A stretch of 64,000 bases of DNA. Source: Aquabacterium humicola. GTDB taxonomy: Bacteria; Pseudomonadota; Gammaproteobacteria; Burkholderiales; Burkholderiaceae_C. The notes below the pieces were generated by a model, which saw nothing but the letters and a program-made list of their open reading frames with translations, searched no databases and had not been told where the DNA came from. Positions 37,798 to 46,643 of the stretch are shown here, one piece after another. Each line of letters opens with the position of its first letter. Position 1 is the first letter of the stretch. The stretch is taken from positions 372,001-436,000 of the forward strand of contig NZ_JARGNB010000005.1 of the NCBI RefSeq assembly GCF_030167915.1, read 5' to 3'. The position numbers were made by a program, and so were the translations under genes.

Positions 37798-38715
37798 ATG
37801 GGTTCCGAGACCACCGTCATCATGAAGACCGGCGACCACTCGCTGGTGATGAACGTCGCGCCGTCGCAGCAGCGGCGCTCGTGCCTGATCGTCTACAGCG
37901 GCACCGAGACCGGCAAGCGCTTCGTGCTCGATGGCCTGGCGACGGTGATCGGGCGGCTGGCCGATGTCGGCGTGTTCATCGACCATCCCAGCGTCAGCCG
38001 CCGCCATGCCGAGCTGGAGGTGGTGGCGGGCGCGATGCTGATCAGCGACCTCGGTTCGTCGAACGGCACCTACGTCAACGATGTGCGCCTGGAAGCGCCG
38101 CGCCCGCTGAAGGACGGCGACCTGATCCGGCTGGGCAAGGTGTTCCTGAAGTACTACGAGCAGGAAAACCTCGACGTGCTGCTGCACGACCGCATCTACC
38201 GCATGGCGACGGTCGATGCCGGCACCGACATCTTCAACCGCCAGTACCTCGTCGATTTCCTGAAGGGCGAGTTCCGGCTCGCGAAGCTGACCAACCGGCC
38301 GCTGTCGCTCGTCTACTACGACCTCGACTACTTCAAGAGTGTCAACGACAACTACGGCCACTCGGCGGGCGACCAGGTGCTCAAGGAGAGCGCCGCGGTG
38401 GTGAAGACCGTCGTGCGCAAGGACGACCTGCTGGGCCGGCTGGGCGGCGAGGAATTCGTCGTCGTGCTGCCGAACACGCCGCTGCAGGCGGCCACCGAGC
38501 TGGCCGAGCGCATGCGCGCGGCGATCGAGGCACACGCCTTCGTGCTGTCCTTCCAGACCCCGCTCGGCAAGCGCACGGTGACGCACAAGCAGACCGTCTC
38601 GCTCGGCGTCGCCCAGCTGAGCGACGAGATGCAGGAGTCGCGCGAACTGCTGGATGCCGCCGACCATGCGCTCTACCGCGCGAAGCGCGGCGGCCGCAAC
38701 CGCCTCAGCTGCTGA
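37798..38715 (+). CDS. FHA-domain diguanylate cyclase
   Basis: This 305-residue cytosolic protein joins an FHA domain (about 30-120; TVIGRLADVGVFIDHPSVSRRHAEL and SDLGSSNGTYVND), which binds phosphothreonine, to a GGDEF domain (about 140-303). The active site is GGEEF at 216-220, a form that retains cyclase activity; DLDYFKSVNDNYGH is the metal-binding block. It should make cyclic di-GMP in response to a Ser/Thr kinase partner or self-association. No RxxD inhibitory site precedes the GGEEF at the usual distance. It follows metC by 43 bp. Confidence 0.92.
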   Translation: MGSETTVIMKTGDHSLVMNVAPSQQRRSCLIVYSGTETGKRFVLDGLATVIGRLADVGVFIDHPSVSRRHAELEVVAGAMLISDLGSSNGTYVNDVRLEAPRPLKDGDLIRLGKVFLKYYEQENLDVLLHDRIYRMATVDAGTDIFNRQYLVDFLKGEFRLAKLTNRPLSLVYYDLDYFKSVNDNYGHSAGDQVLKESAAVVKTVVRKDDLLGRLGGEEFVVVLPNTPLQAATELAERMRAAIEAHAFVLSFQTPLGKRTVTHKQTVSLGVAQLSDEMQESRELLDAADHALYRAKRGGRNRLSC

Positions 38716-38769
38716 CGCTGCCGACCTGCAGCAGCCACGCGCACACCGTTGCGCGCCGCTGATGCGGTC

Positions 38770-38812
38770 AATATGGCCATTCTGGCCAAAATTCGCGACA
38801 GCCTCTTACAAT
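38770..38812 (+). promoter_or_regulatory. Candidate promoter-operator of the phd-zeta pair
   Basis: Two TGGCCA hexamers (38774-38779 and 38783-38788) sit three bases apart inside AT-rich flanks, forming a dyad. A -10-like TACAAT follows at 38807-38812. Antitoxins of the Phd/YefM group repress their own operons through such dyads, so this is a good operator candidate. Binding is inferred. Confidence 0.4.
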
Positions 38813-38846
38813 CGCCTCTTCTGCACTTGCGCTGGTGGTGGCGACG

Positions 38847-39194
38847 ATGACGATCGAACTTCGGTCCCTGGACGACCTGCCGCGCCAGAACGCCACGCAG
38901 GTCAAGAACCGCTGGGGCGACGTGGTGCGCCTGGTGCGGCAGAGCGGCAGCGTGGCGATCACCCACCATGCCAACGTCGAGATGGTGCTGCTGCCGGCGG
39001 CCACCTATGAGCAGGTCACGCGCGACCTGCAGGCGCTGAAGGCGCAGAAGCAGACGCAGCTGGACGAGCTGGCGCAGCGTTTCGAAGCCCGGCTGGCGAC
39101 GCTGCAGGATGCGGCCGCGCCGCAGCAGCTCGATGCGCTGCTCGACGCGCGTGGACAGCTGACCCGGCGACCGAAGGCCGGCGCCACCTTCTGA
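38847..39194 (+). CDS. Phd/YefM-like antitoxin
   Basis: This 115-residue protein has an N-terminal Phd/YefM-like fold (about 8-60: QNATQVKNRWGDVVRLVRQSG and SVAITHHANVEMVLLPAATYEQ), which should bind DNA as a dimer. A helical, charged C-terminal half (QALKAQKQTQLDELAQRFEAR) would embrace the toxin. It is longer than classic Phd (73 residues). ATG at 38847 is preferred to GTG at 38835. The zeta-like gene begins 18 bp downstream. The pairing of a Phd-like antitoxin with a zeta-like kinase, in place of epsilon, is unusual. Confidence 0.75.
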   Translation: MTIELRSLDDLPRQNATQVKNRWGDVVRLVRQSGSVAITHHANVEMVLLPAATYEQVTRDLQALKAQKQTQLDELAQRFEARLATLQDAAAPQQLDALLDARGQLTRRPKAGATF

Positions 39195-39212
39195 CCCCTG
39201 CACGTCCGACGC

Positions 39213-39863
39213 GTGCCCGGCGGGCGGCCCTTCATCCTGGTGCTCGCCGGCGTCAATGGCGCCGGCAAGAGTTCGCTGGGCGGCGCGCTGCTCGCCGAGC
39301 ACGGACTGACCTGGTTCAATCCCGACACCTTCGCGCGCACGCTGGTCGCTTCGCACGGGCTGGACATCGAGGAGGCCAACGCGCGCGCCTGGGCGTTCGG
39401 CCGCGACCGGCTCGAGGGCGCGATTGCCCGCGGCCTGAACCACGCGTTCGAGACCACGCTCGGCGCCACCACGATCCCCGAGATGCTCGAGCGCGCGGCG
39501 CGCAGCCACAATGTCGTGATGCTGTACTGCGGCCTCGGCTCGCTGGAGCAGCACTTGCAGCGGGTGCGCCAGCGCGTCGCGCAGGGCGGGCACGACATCC
39601 CCGAGGCAAAGATCCGCGAGCGCTGGCTCAGCTCGCGCGCGAACCTGGTGCGACTGCTGCCTAGCTTGGCGCGGCTGCAGGTCTTCGACAACAGCACCGA
39701 TGTCGCGCCGGGCGAGGACATCCCCGATCCGCAACTGGTGCTCGAGATGGTCGGCGGCCGCGTGCGCTTCCCGGCGCCTGGCGACGCGGCGGTGCTGCGC
39801 GCGACGCCGGCGTGGGCGCGGCCGGTCGTGCAGGCGGCGTTCGAGCTGGCGCCGCCGGCCTGA
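39213..39863 (+). CDS. Zeta-like toxin kinase
   Basis: This 216-residue P-loop kinase starts at GTG. Walker A is GVNGAGKSS at residues 13-21. Other zeta/PezT-like features are FNPDTFAR with Asp38, AFETTLGATT with Glu80, and RVRQRVAQGGHDIPEAKIRERW, which carries the gamma-phosphate-binding arginines of proteobacterial members. Zeta toxins phosphorylate UDP-N-acetylglucosamine or related sugars and stop wall synthesis, but many chromosomal homologues are untested. Its stop codon abuts the convergent argG stop, with no room for a separate terminator. Confidence 0.8.
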   Translation: MPGGRPFILVLAGVNGAGKSSLGGALLAEHGLTWFNPDTFARTLVASHGLDIEEANARAWAFGRDRLEGAIARGLNHAFETTLGATTIPEMLERAARSHNVVMLYCGLGSLEQHLQRVRQRVAQGGHDIPEAKIRERWLSSRANLVRLLPSLARLQVFDNSTDVAPGEDIPDPQLVLEMVGGRVRFPAPGDAAVLRATPAWARPVVQAAFELAPPA

Positions 39864-41282
<1,419 letters not shown>

Positions 41283-41350
41283 TCAAGAGCCGCAGTGCCT
41301 GCTTGCGGCCCCGTTGCGGACGGTCGACGTGGTGTGCCTATGTCTGCACA

Positions 41351-41480
41351 GGATCAGGCCAGCGGGGCGCTCTGTTCCGCTCATGTCCCCCGGGCCGGGC
41401 TGCGCTGTGACGCTCGGGGTGGCGCTCGGCCGGCCCTCCTCCTTGACTTCGCTCCACAGAGCGCCCCGCCGTCCTGATCC
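41351..41480 (-). repeat. Large hairpin module 1 (inverted partner of module 2)
   Basis: A 24-bp arm at 41351-41374 is complementary to 41457-41480 at 22 of 24 positions (GGATCAGG at one end, GCGGGGCGCTCTG next to the loop). The enclosed 78-bp core (41376-41453) begins TCCGCTCATGTCCCCCGGG and ends CTCCTCCTTGACTTCGCT. The same core ends occur in reverse orientation in module 2. No coding potential was found. It lies upstream of argG and downstream of ogt. Confidence 0.75.
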
Positions 41481-41522
41481 GCACCGCCCTGGCAGGGGAG
41501 CGCACGCCACGGTGTCGCCACA

Positions 41523-41649
41523 GCCAAGGGCGCTGGGTGCCCGGCGTAGCGAAGTCAAGGAGGAGGGCCGGCCGGGATCCAGCCTGGGGCGTATCAGCCG
41601 CGCACGGCCCGGGGGACATGAGCGGAGCCGGGCACCCAGTGGCCTTGGC
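41523..41649 (+). repeat. Large hairpin module 2 (inverted partner of module 1)
   Basis: A 23-bp arm at 41523-41545 pairs with 41627-41649 at 21 of 23 positions (GCCAAGG outside, CTGGGTGCCCGGC inside). The stem sequence is unlike that of module 1, yet pairing is kept. The core 41548-41626 begins AGCGAAGTCAAGGAGGAG and ends CCCGGGGGACATGAGCGGA, which is the reverse complement of the module 1 core at both ends; the middle 29 bases differ. The element type is unknown to me. Confidence 0.75.
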
Positions 41650-41731
41650 GCGCTCGGTGCCCGCATGCATGACTGCAACGGCCATAGAACGGGCACACCC
41701 CAACAAGCCGCTCGCAGCCCGTCGCATCGGT

Positions 41732-42244
41732 TCATTCCGCGATCGCCAGCGCAGTCGGGTTGCGCTCAAGGGCCAGCAGCGCCCGCTTGCGATCGAGCCC
41801 GCCGGCATAGCCGGTCAGCGCGCCCGAGGCGCCCAGCACGCGGTGGCAGGGCACCAGGATCGACACCGGATTGCGGCCGACCGCGGCACCGACCGCGCGT
41901 ACTGCATGCGCGGCGGCGGCGCGCTGCGCGAGCGTCGAGTAGCTGCAGGTCTCGCCGCGCCCGACCAGCAGCAGCTGGCGCCACACCGACTGCTGGAACG
42001 GGGTGCCCTGCAGATCGAAGGGCAGTTCCCGGCCATCGACGTCCTGACCCGCGAAGTACGCGTCCAGTGCACGTTGTGCGGCGCGCAGCCACGCATGACG
42101 GGCGTTCACCGGTGCGTCCAGCGGACCGGGATGGTGGCGCTGGCCGTCGAACCACAGGCCGACCAGCCCTTGCTCGCTGGCGGCGGCCGTCATCGGGCCG
42201 AGCGGCGTATCCAACCGCGCCTGCGCCGTCGCATGGATCTTCAT
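41732..42244 (-). CDS. ogt: Methylated-DNA-protein cysteine methyltransferase
   Basis: This 170-residue suicide enzyme takes methyl groups from O6-methylguanine in DNA. The acceptor Cys is in VSILVPCHRVLG, preceded by the helix-turn-helix FQQSVWRQLLLVGRGETCSYSTLA and followed by GYAGGLDRKRALLALE. It is 4 bp behind the Ada-AlkA fusion gene and thus surely cotranscribed. This gene supplies the methyltransferase that the fusion lacks. Confidence 0.95.
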   Translation of the reverse strand: MKIHATAQARLDTPLGPMTAAASEQGLVGLWFDGQRHHPGPLDAPVNARHAWLRAAQRALDAYFAGQDVDGRELPFDLQGTPFQQSVWRQLLLVGRGETCSYSTLAQRAAAAHAVRAVGAAVGRNPVSILVPCHRVLGASGALTGYAGGLDRKRALLALERNPTALAIAE

Positions 42245-42248
42245 CGCT

Positions 42249-43706
42249 TCACTCCAGGTTCAGCCACAGCTTCATCACCGCATAGGCCCGCCAGGGCCGC
42301 CAGGCCTCGGACTGCTGCGCGGCCAGCTTCACGTCGCGCGTGCCCAGCGCGTTGAGGATGCCAATGTCGGTCGCCGGCCAGGCATCGGGCCAGGCGAGGG
42401 CGCGCATCGCGATCAGCTGCGCGCTCCAGTCGCCGATGCCCGGCAGTTCGTGCAGCGCTTCGAGGGTCGACTGCAGCGGCGCCGCGCGATGCAGCGCCAG
42501 CCGGCCTTCGGCCATCGCCTGCGCCAGCGCCTGAAGCGCGCGCACGCGCTGCCGCACGATGCCGAGCTTGCCGATGACCTCGGGGTCGGCCGTGGCGATG
42601 GTGCGCGCCGACGGGAACAAACGGTCTAGGCCGGCGAACGGCGTCTCGACCGGTTCGCCGAAGCGCTCGACGAGCCGCCGCGTCAGCGTGCGCGCCGCCG
42701 CCACCGTCACCTGCTGGCCGAGGATCACGCGCGCCGCGCTCTCGAAGCCGTCGATCGCGCCGGGCAGGCGCACGCCCTCGCGCTGCGCGCCCGGCACCAG
42801 CGCGAGCACCGGGTCGATCTGCGCCGGATCGGCATCGAGGTCCAGGCTCTGGCGGACGCGCTGCACGACGGTGCCCAGCGCCGGCAGCAGAGACGGGGCC
42901 AGCGACAAGCGGACCTCGTGCCGCAGCGGCTCGAAGCGGGCCTCGATCCAGCCGGCGAGTCCCTCGCCGCGGTGCTCGACAGCCAGCGTGCGCCGCAGCG
43001 CGAGGCCGTCCACCGCCTCGACGCCGGCGAGCGCACGGTTGGCGAAGAAGGTCACGACGCCCGGCACGTCGTACGGCGGCCGGTAGGCCAGGCGCAGGCT
43101 CGTCGTCCCGGCGGAGGCCGCCGGGGCCGGGGCCGCCGCGCCGCCGTCGCGCCGCAACGCGCTCGGGCTGAGGCGGTAGCGCTCGACGAAGGCGGCATTG
43201 AAGCGCCGCAGGCTGCCGAAGCCGCTGGCCAGCGCCACCTGCGTCACCGGCAGCGCCGTGTCGGTCAGCAGCCGCTTGGCCAGCAGCAGGCGCTGCGTCG
43301 TCAGGTAGTCGATCGGCGTCACGCCGTGGGCCGTCGCGAAGATGCGGCGCAGGTGGCGGTCGGTCACGCCCAGGCGCGCGGCGACCTCCGGCAAGGCCGG
43401 GTCGCGGCCCTCGTGCGCCGCGTTTTCCAGCATCAGCGCCGCCTGCTGCGCGAGCACCTGCGACGAATCGGTCAGGCTCAGGCCCGGCGCCAGTTCCGGC
43501 CGGCAGCGCAGGCAGGGCCGGAAGCCGCCAGCCTCGGCCTGCGCGGCATTGGCGAAGAAGCGGCAGTTCTCGCGCCGCGGCGTGCGCACCCGGCACACCG
43601 GGCGGCAGTAGATGCCGGTCGACGTCACGCCGACGAAGAGCCGGCCGTCGAAGCGGGCATCGCGGGTCGTCAGCGCACGGTAGGCGGCGTCGGCTTGCAG
43701 GGTCAT
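42249..43706 (-). CDS. Ada regulatory domain fused to AlkA DNA glycosylase
   Basis: This 485-residue protein has an Ada N-terminal zinc domain with cysteines 34, 38, 65 and 68 (GIYCRPVC and FRPCLRC), an AraC-type helix-turn-helix (about 80-185; RLGVTDRHLRRIFATAHGVTP) and a C-terminal AlkA domain (about 205-485) with the helix-hairpin-helix LHELPGIGDWSAQLIAMRAL and an Asp in WPATDIGI as the catalytic acid. It should sense methyl phosphotriesters by methylation at the Ada cysteine, activate transcription, and excise alkylated bases. The Ogt domain of E. coli Ada is missing, and the separate ogt gene follows at 4 bp. Confidence 0.93.
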   Translation of the reverse strand: MTLQADAAYRALTTRDARFDGRLFVGVTSTGIYCRPVCRVRTPRRENCRFFANAAQAEAGGFRPCLRCRPELAPGLSLTDSSQVLAQQAALMLENAAHEGRDPALPEVAARLGVTDRHLRRIFATAHGVTPIDYLTTQRLLLAKRLLTDTALPVTQVALASGFGSLRRFNAAFVERYRLSPSALRRDGGAAAPAPAASAGTTSLRLAYRPPYDVPGVVTFFANRALAGVEAVDGLALRRTLAVEHRGEGLAGWIEARFEPLRHEVRLSLAPSLLPALGTVVQRVRQSLDLDADPAQIDPVLALVPGAQREGVRLPGAIDGFESAARVILGQQVTVAAARTLTRRLVERFGEPVETPFAGLDRLFPSARTIATADPEVIGKLGIVRQRVRALQALAQAMAEGRLALHRAAPLQSTLEALHELPGIGDWSAQLIAMRALAWPDAWPATDIGILNALGTRDVKLAAQQSEAWRPWRAYAVMKLWLNLE

Positions 43707-43839
43707 GCAGGGATGGTAGGCGCCCGCCACGATCGGACTCGCCGTTTTCGGACCTGTCCCTGCCGCAGGCGCGGGGTCGCCGGGAGGGGGCGCCCCGTCC
43801 TTAGAATCGCGCCCACTCCAGATCCAGGGATCGCCTTCC

Positions 43840-45231
43840 ATGCAGGTACAAGCCTCGGCCTTCAAGGCCTACGACATCCGCGGCATCGTCGGGCAGGGCA
43901 TCGACGAGACCTTCGCCGAGCACCTCGGCCGCGCCTTCGGCAGCGAGGCGGTCGCCGCCGGGGAAAAGGCCGTCGTCGTCGGCCGCGACGGCCGGTTGTC
44001 CGGGCCCGGGCTCGTCGCCGCGTTGATCCGCGGGCTGCAGTCCACCGGACTCGATGTGGTCGACCTCGGTCCGGTGACGACGCCGATGCTGTACTACGTC
44101 GCTGCCACGCGCGCGAAGCACGGCTGCCACAGCGGCATCCAGGTCACCGGCAGCCACAACCCGAAGGACTACAACGGCTTCAAGATGGTGCTCGCCGGCC
44201 AGGCGATCTACGGCGAAGCGATCCAGGCGCTGAAGCGCCGCATCGAAGCCGAGGACTACGTGCAGGGCCGCGGCCGCAGCGCGACGATGGACATCTTCGC
44301 CGAGTACAGCCACCGCATCACCAGCGACTGCAAGCTGGCGCGGCCGATGAAGATCGTTGTCGATTCGGGCAACGGCATCCCGGGCGCGTCGGCGCCGAAG
44401 ATCCTGCGCGCGCTCGGCTGCGAGGTGATCGACCTCTATTCGCGCGTCGATGGAGACTTCCCGAACCACCATCCCGACCCGAGCAAGCCGGAGAACCTGG
44501 CCGACCTGATCAAGGTCGTGCACGCCACCGATGCCGAGCTCGGCATGGCCTTCGACGGCGACGGCGACCGCTTGGGGCTGGTGACGAAGGAGGGCCACAT
44601 CATCTTCCCGGACCGCCAGCTGATGCTGCTGGCCAAGGAGGTGCTGTCGCGCCACCCGGGCGCGACCATCCTCTACGACGTGAAGTGCAGCCAGCGGGTC
44701 GCGCCGATGGTGCGCGAGGCCGGCGGCGTGCCGCTGATGTACAAGACCGGCCATTCGCTGATGAAGGCCAAGCTGGCCGAGATCGGCGCACCGCTGGGCG
44801 GCGAAATGAGCGGCCACGTGTTCATCAAGGACCGCTGGTACGGTTTCGACGATGCGATGTACACCGCGGCGCGCGTGCTCGAGATCCTGTCGCGCACCGA
44901 CGACCCGAGCGCGATGCTCAACGCGCTGCCGACCGCCTTCAATACGCCGGAGCTCAACGTGCCCTGCGCCGAGGGCGAGCCGCCGAAGGTCGTCGAGGCG
45001 CTGAAGGCCAACGCGAAGTTCCCGGGCGCGAAGGAGATCATCACGATCGACGGCCTGCGGGTCGAATACGACGACGGCTTCGGGCTGGTCCGCGCGTCGA
45101 ACACCACGCCGGTGCTGGTGCTGCGCTTCGAGGGCCACACCCCCGAGGCGCTGAACCGCATCGAGCACGACTTCATGAACGCGCTGCGCGCGGTGAAGCC
45201 CGACGCGCAGGTCGCCGCGGCGGCGCATTGA
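43840..45231 (+). CDS. Phosphomannomutase/phosphoglucomutase
   Basis: This 463-residue alpha-D-phosphohexomutase opens with FKAYDIRGIVGQGIDE. The phosphoserine is in GIQVTGSHNPKDYNGFKM, the metal loop is MAFDGDGDRLGLV, the sugar loop is GGEMSGHVF, and the phosphate loop is RASNTTPVLVLRFEG. The sequence fits AlgC/ManB bifunctional enzymes that supply mannose-1-P and glucose-1-P for LPS or exopolysaccharides. It is followed after 29 bp by waaA, consistent with an LPS role. The region before the start, 43707-43839, holds the divergent promoters for this gene and the Ada-AlkA gene. Confidence 0.94.
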   Translation: MQVQASAFKAYDIRGIVGQGIDETFAEHLGRAFGSEAVAAGEKAVVVGRDGRLSGPGLVAALIRGLQSTGLDVVDLGPVTTPMLYYVAATRAKHGCHSGIQVTGSHNPKDYNGFKMVLAGQAIYGEAIQALKRRIEAEDYVQGRGRSATMDIFAEYSHRITSDCKLARPMKIVVDSGNGIPGASAPKILRALGCEVIDLYSRVDGDFPNHHPDPSKPENLADLIKVVHATDAELGMAFDGDGDRLGLVTKEGHIIFPDRQLMLLAKEVLSRHPGATILYDVKCSQRVAPMVREAGGVPLMYKTGHSLMKAKLAEIGAPLGGEMSGHVFIKDRWYGFDDAMYTAARVLEILSRTDDPSAMLNALPTAFNTPELNVPCAEGEPPKVVEALKANAKFPGAKEIITIDGLRVEYDDGFGLVRASNTTPVLVLRFEGHTPEALNRIEHDFMNALRAVKPDAQVAAAAH

Positions 45232-45260
45232 CCGCTGGCACCGCGCGCCCGGCGCTCGGC

Positions 45261-46592
45261 ATGACGCCGCTCGTGCACCGGCTGGCCCGGGCGCTCTATG
45301 CGCTGCTGCTGCGGCTGGGCCTGCCGCTGTACCTGTGGCGGCTGTGGCGGCGCGGTGCGCGCGAGCCGTGGTACCGGCGCGCCTGGGGCGAGCGGCTCGG
45401 GCTGTACCGCGGGCGCGTCGAACCGGGCGCGCTGTGGCTGCATGCGGTGTCGCTCGGCGAGACCCGGGCCGCGATGCCGCTGATCGAAGCGCTGCGCGAG
45501 CAGCGGCCGGGACTGCGCCTGCTGCTGACGCATGGCACGGCCACCGGCCGCAACGCCGGCCGCGCGCTGCTGCGCGACGGCGACCTGCAGGCCTGGCTAC
45601 CGTACGACATGCCGGGCGCCGCGCGGCGCTTCCTGCGCCACTTCCGGCCCAGCGTCGGCGTGCTGATGGAAACCGAGCTGTGGCCGAGCCTGATGCGCGA
45701 GGCCGAACGTTTCGACGTGCCGATGGTGCTGGCCAATGCGCGCCTGTCCGAGCGCAGCGCACGCCGCGGCCGGCGGCTCGCGGCGCTGATGCATCCGGCC
45801 GCGCGCCGGCTGACGCTGGTGCTGGCGCAGACGCCGGACGACGGCGGCCGGCTGGCCGCAGCCGGCGCGCCGCAGGTGCTGGTCGGCGGCAACCTGAAGT
45901 ACGACATGACGCCGGCGCCGCGGCTGCTGGCGCAGGGCCTGCAGTGGCGCCAGGCGCTGGAGCGGCCGGTCGTGCTGGCGGCCGTCACGCGCGAGGGCGA
46001 AGAGCAGCCGCTGCTGGACCTCTGGCGCGAGGTTCCGCTGCCGCGTCCCTTGCTGGTCATCGTGCCGCGCCACCCGCAGCGCTTCGACGAGGTCGCGGCG
46101 CTGGTGCAGGCGGCCGGGCTCGGCCTGGCGCGGCGCTCGGCCTGGGCCGAGACGCCACCGGCCGACGCGGCCGCTGCCGACGTGTGGCTCGGCGACAGTC
46201 TGGGCGAGATGCCGCTGTACTACGCGGCCGCCGACGTCGCGCTGCTCGGCGGCAGCTTCGCGCCGCTGGGCGGACAGAACCTGATCGAGGCGGCGGCCTG
46301 CGGCTGCCCGCTGGTCATGGGGCCGCATACCTTCAACTTCGCGCATGCGGCCGAGCTGTCGATCGCCGCCGGTGCCGCCCTGCGCGTGGCGGACCTGGCC
46401 GCCGGCGTCGACGCGGCGCTGAAGCTGGCCGCCGACCCGCAGCGGCGCGAGTGGGTCGAGCGCGCCTTCGCCTTCGCCGCGTCGCATCGCGGCGCCGCGC
46501 AGTGGATGGCGCAGCAGGTGCTGGGCCTCACCGGCGAGCCGCTGACGCCGGCGCTGCGGCTGACGTCCGCGGAGCCGAAGGCCGCCGGCTGA
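45261..46592 (+). CDS. waaA: 3-deoxy-D-manno-octulosonic acid (KDO) transferase
   Basis: This 443-residue glycosyltransferase (GT30) adds KDO to lipid A precursor at the inner membrane. An N-terminal anchor spans about residues 8-27. The catalytic Glu lies in HAVSLGETRAAMPLIEAL, with LTHGTATGRNAG, METELWPSLMREA, GNLKYDM and GGSFAPLGGQNLIEAAACGCPLV as family blocks. ATG at 45261 starts just before the anchor. Convergent with tolC. Confidence 0.95.
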   Translation: MTPLVHRLARALYALLLRLGLPLYLWRLWRRGAREPWYRRAWGERLGLYRGRVEPGALWLHAVSLGETRAAMPLIEALREQRPGLRLLLTHGTATGRNAGRALLRDGDLQAWLPYDMPGAARRFLRHFRPSVGVLMETELWPSLMREAERFDVPMVLANARLSERSARRGRRLAALMHPAARRLTLVLAQTPDDGGRLAAAGAPQVLVGGNLKYDMTPAPRLLAQGLQWRQALERPVVLAAVTREGEEQPLLDLWREVPLPRPLLVIVPRHPQRFDEVAALVQAAGLGLARRSAWAETPPADAAAADVWLGDSLGEMPLYYAAADVALLGGSFAPLGGQNLIEAAACGCPLVMGPHTFNFAHAAELSIAAGAALRVADLAAGVDAALKLAADPQRREWVERAFAFAASHRGAAQWMAQQVLGLTGEPLTPALRLTSAEPKAAG

Positions 46593-46616
46593 GCCTCAGG
46601 CGGCGAGCGCTACGCC

Positions 46617-46635
46617 GGCCCGCACGCGGCGGGCC
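46617..46635. terminator. Possible bidirectional hairpin between waaA and tolC
   Basis: GGCCCGC (46617-46623) pairs with GCGGGCC (46629-46635) over a 5-base loop in the 51-bp gap between convergent genes. There is no T tract on either strand, so termination here is doubtful. Confidence 0.3.
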
Positions 46636-46643
46636 TCATCGCG

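Noticed and set aside
39213-39863. Zeta-like gene as a plain adenylate-type kinase
   Set aside because: The AFETTLG and QGGHDIPE blocks are specific to zeta-like toxins, and the Phd-like gene just upstream supports a toxin-antitoxin reading.
41351-41649. Integron attC sites
   Set aside because: The large hairpins recall attC, but core sites RYYYAAC/GTTRRRY are missing, and no integrase or cassette genes are nearby.
41283-41735. 150-codon minus-strand frame in the argG-ogt gap
   Set aside because: It covers both hairpin modules, so its sequence follows the inverted repeats; no domain or ribosome site.
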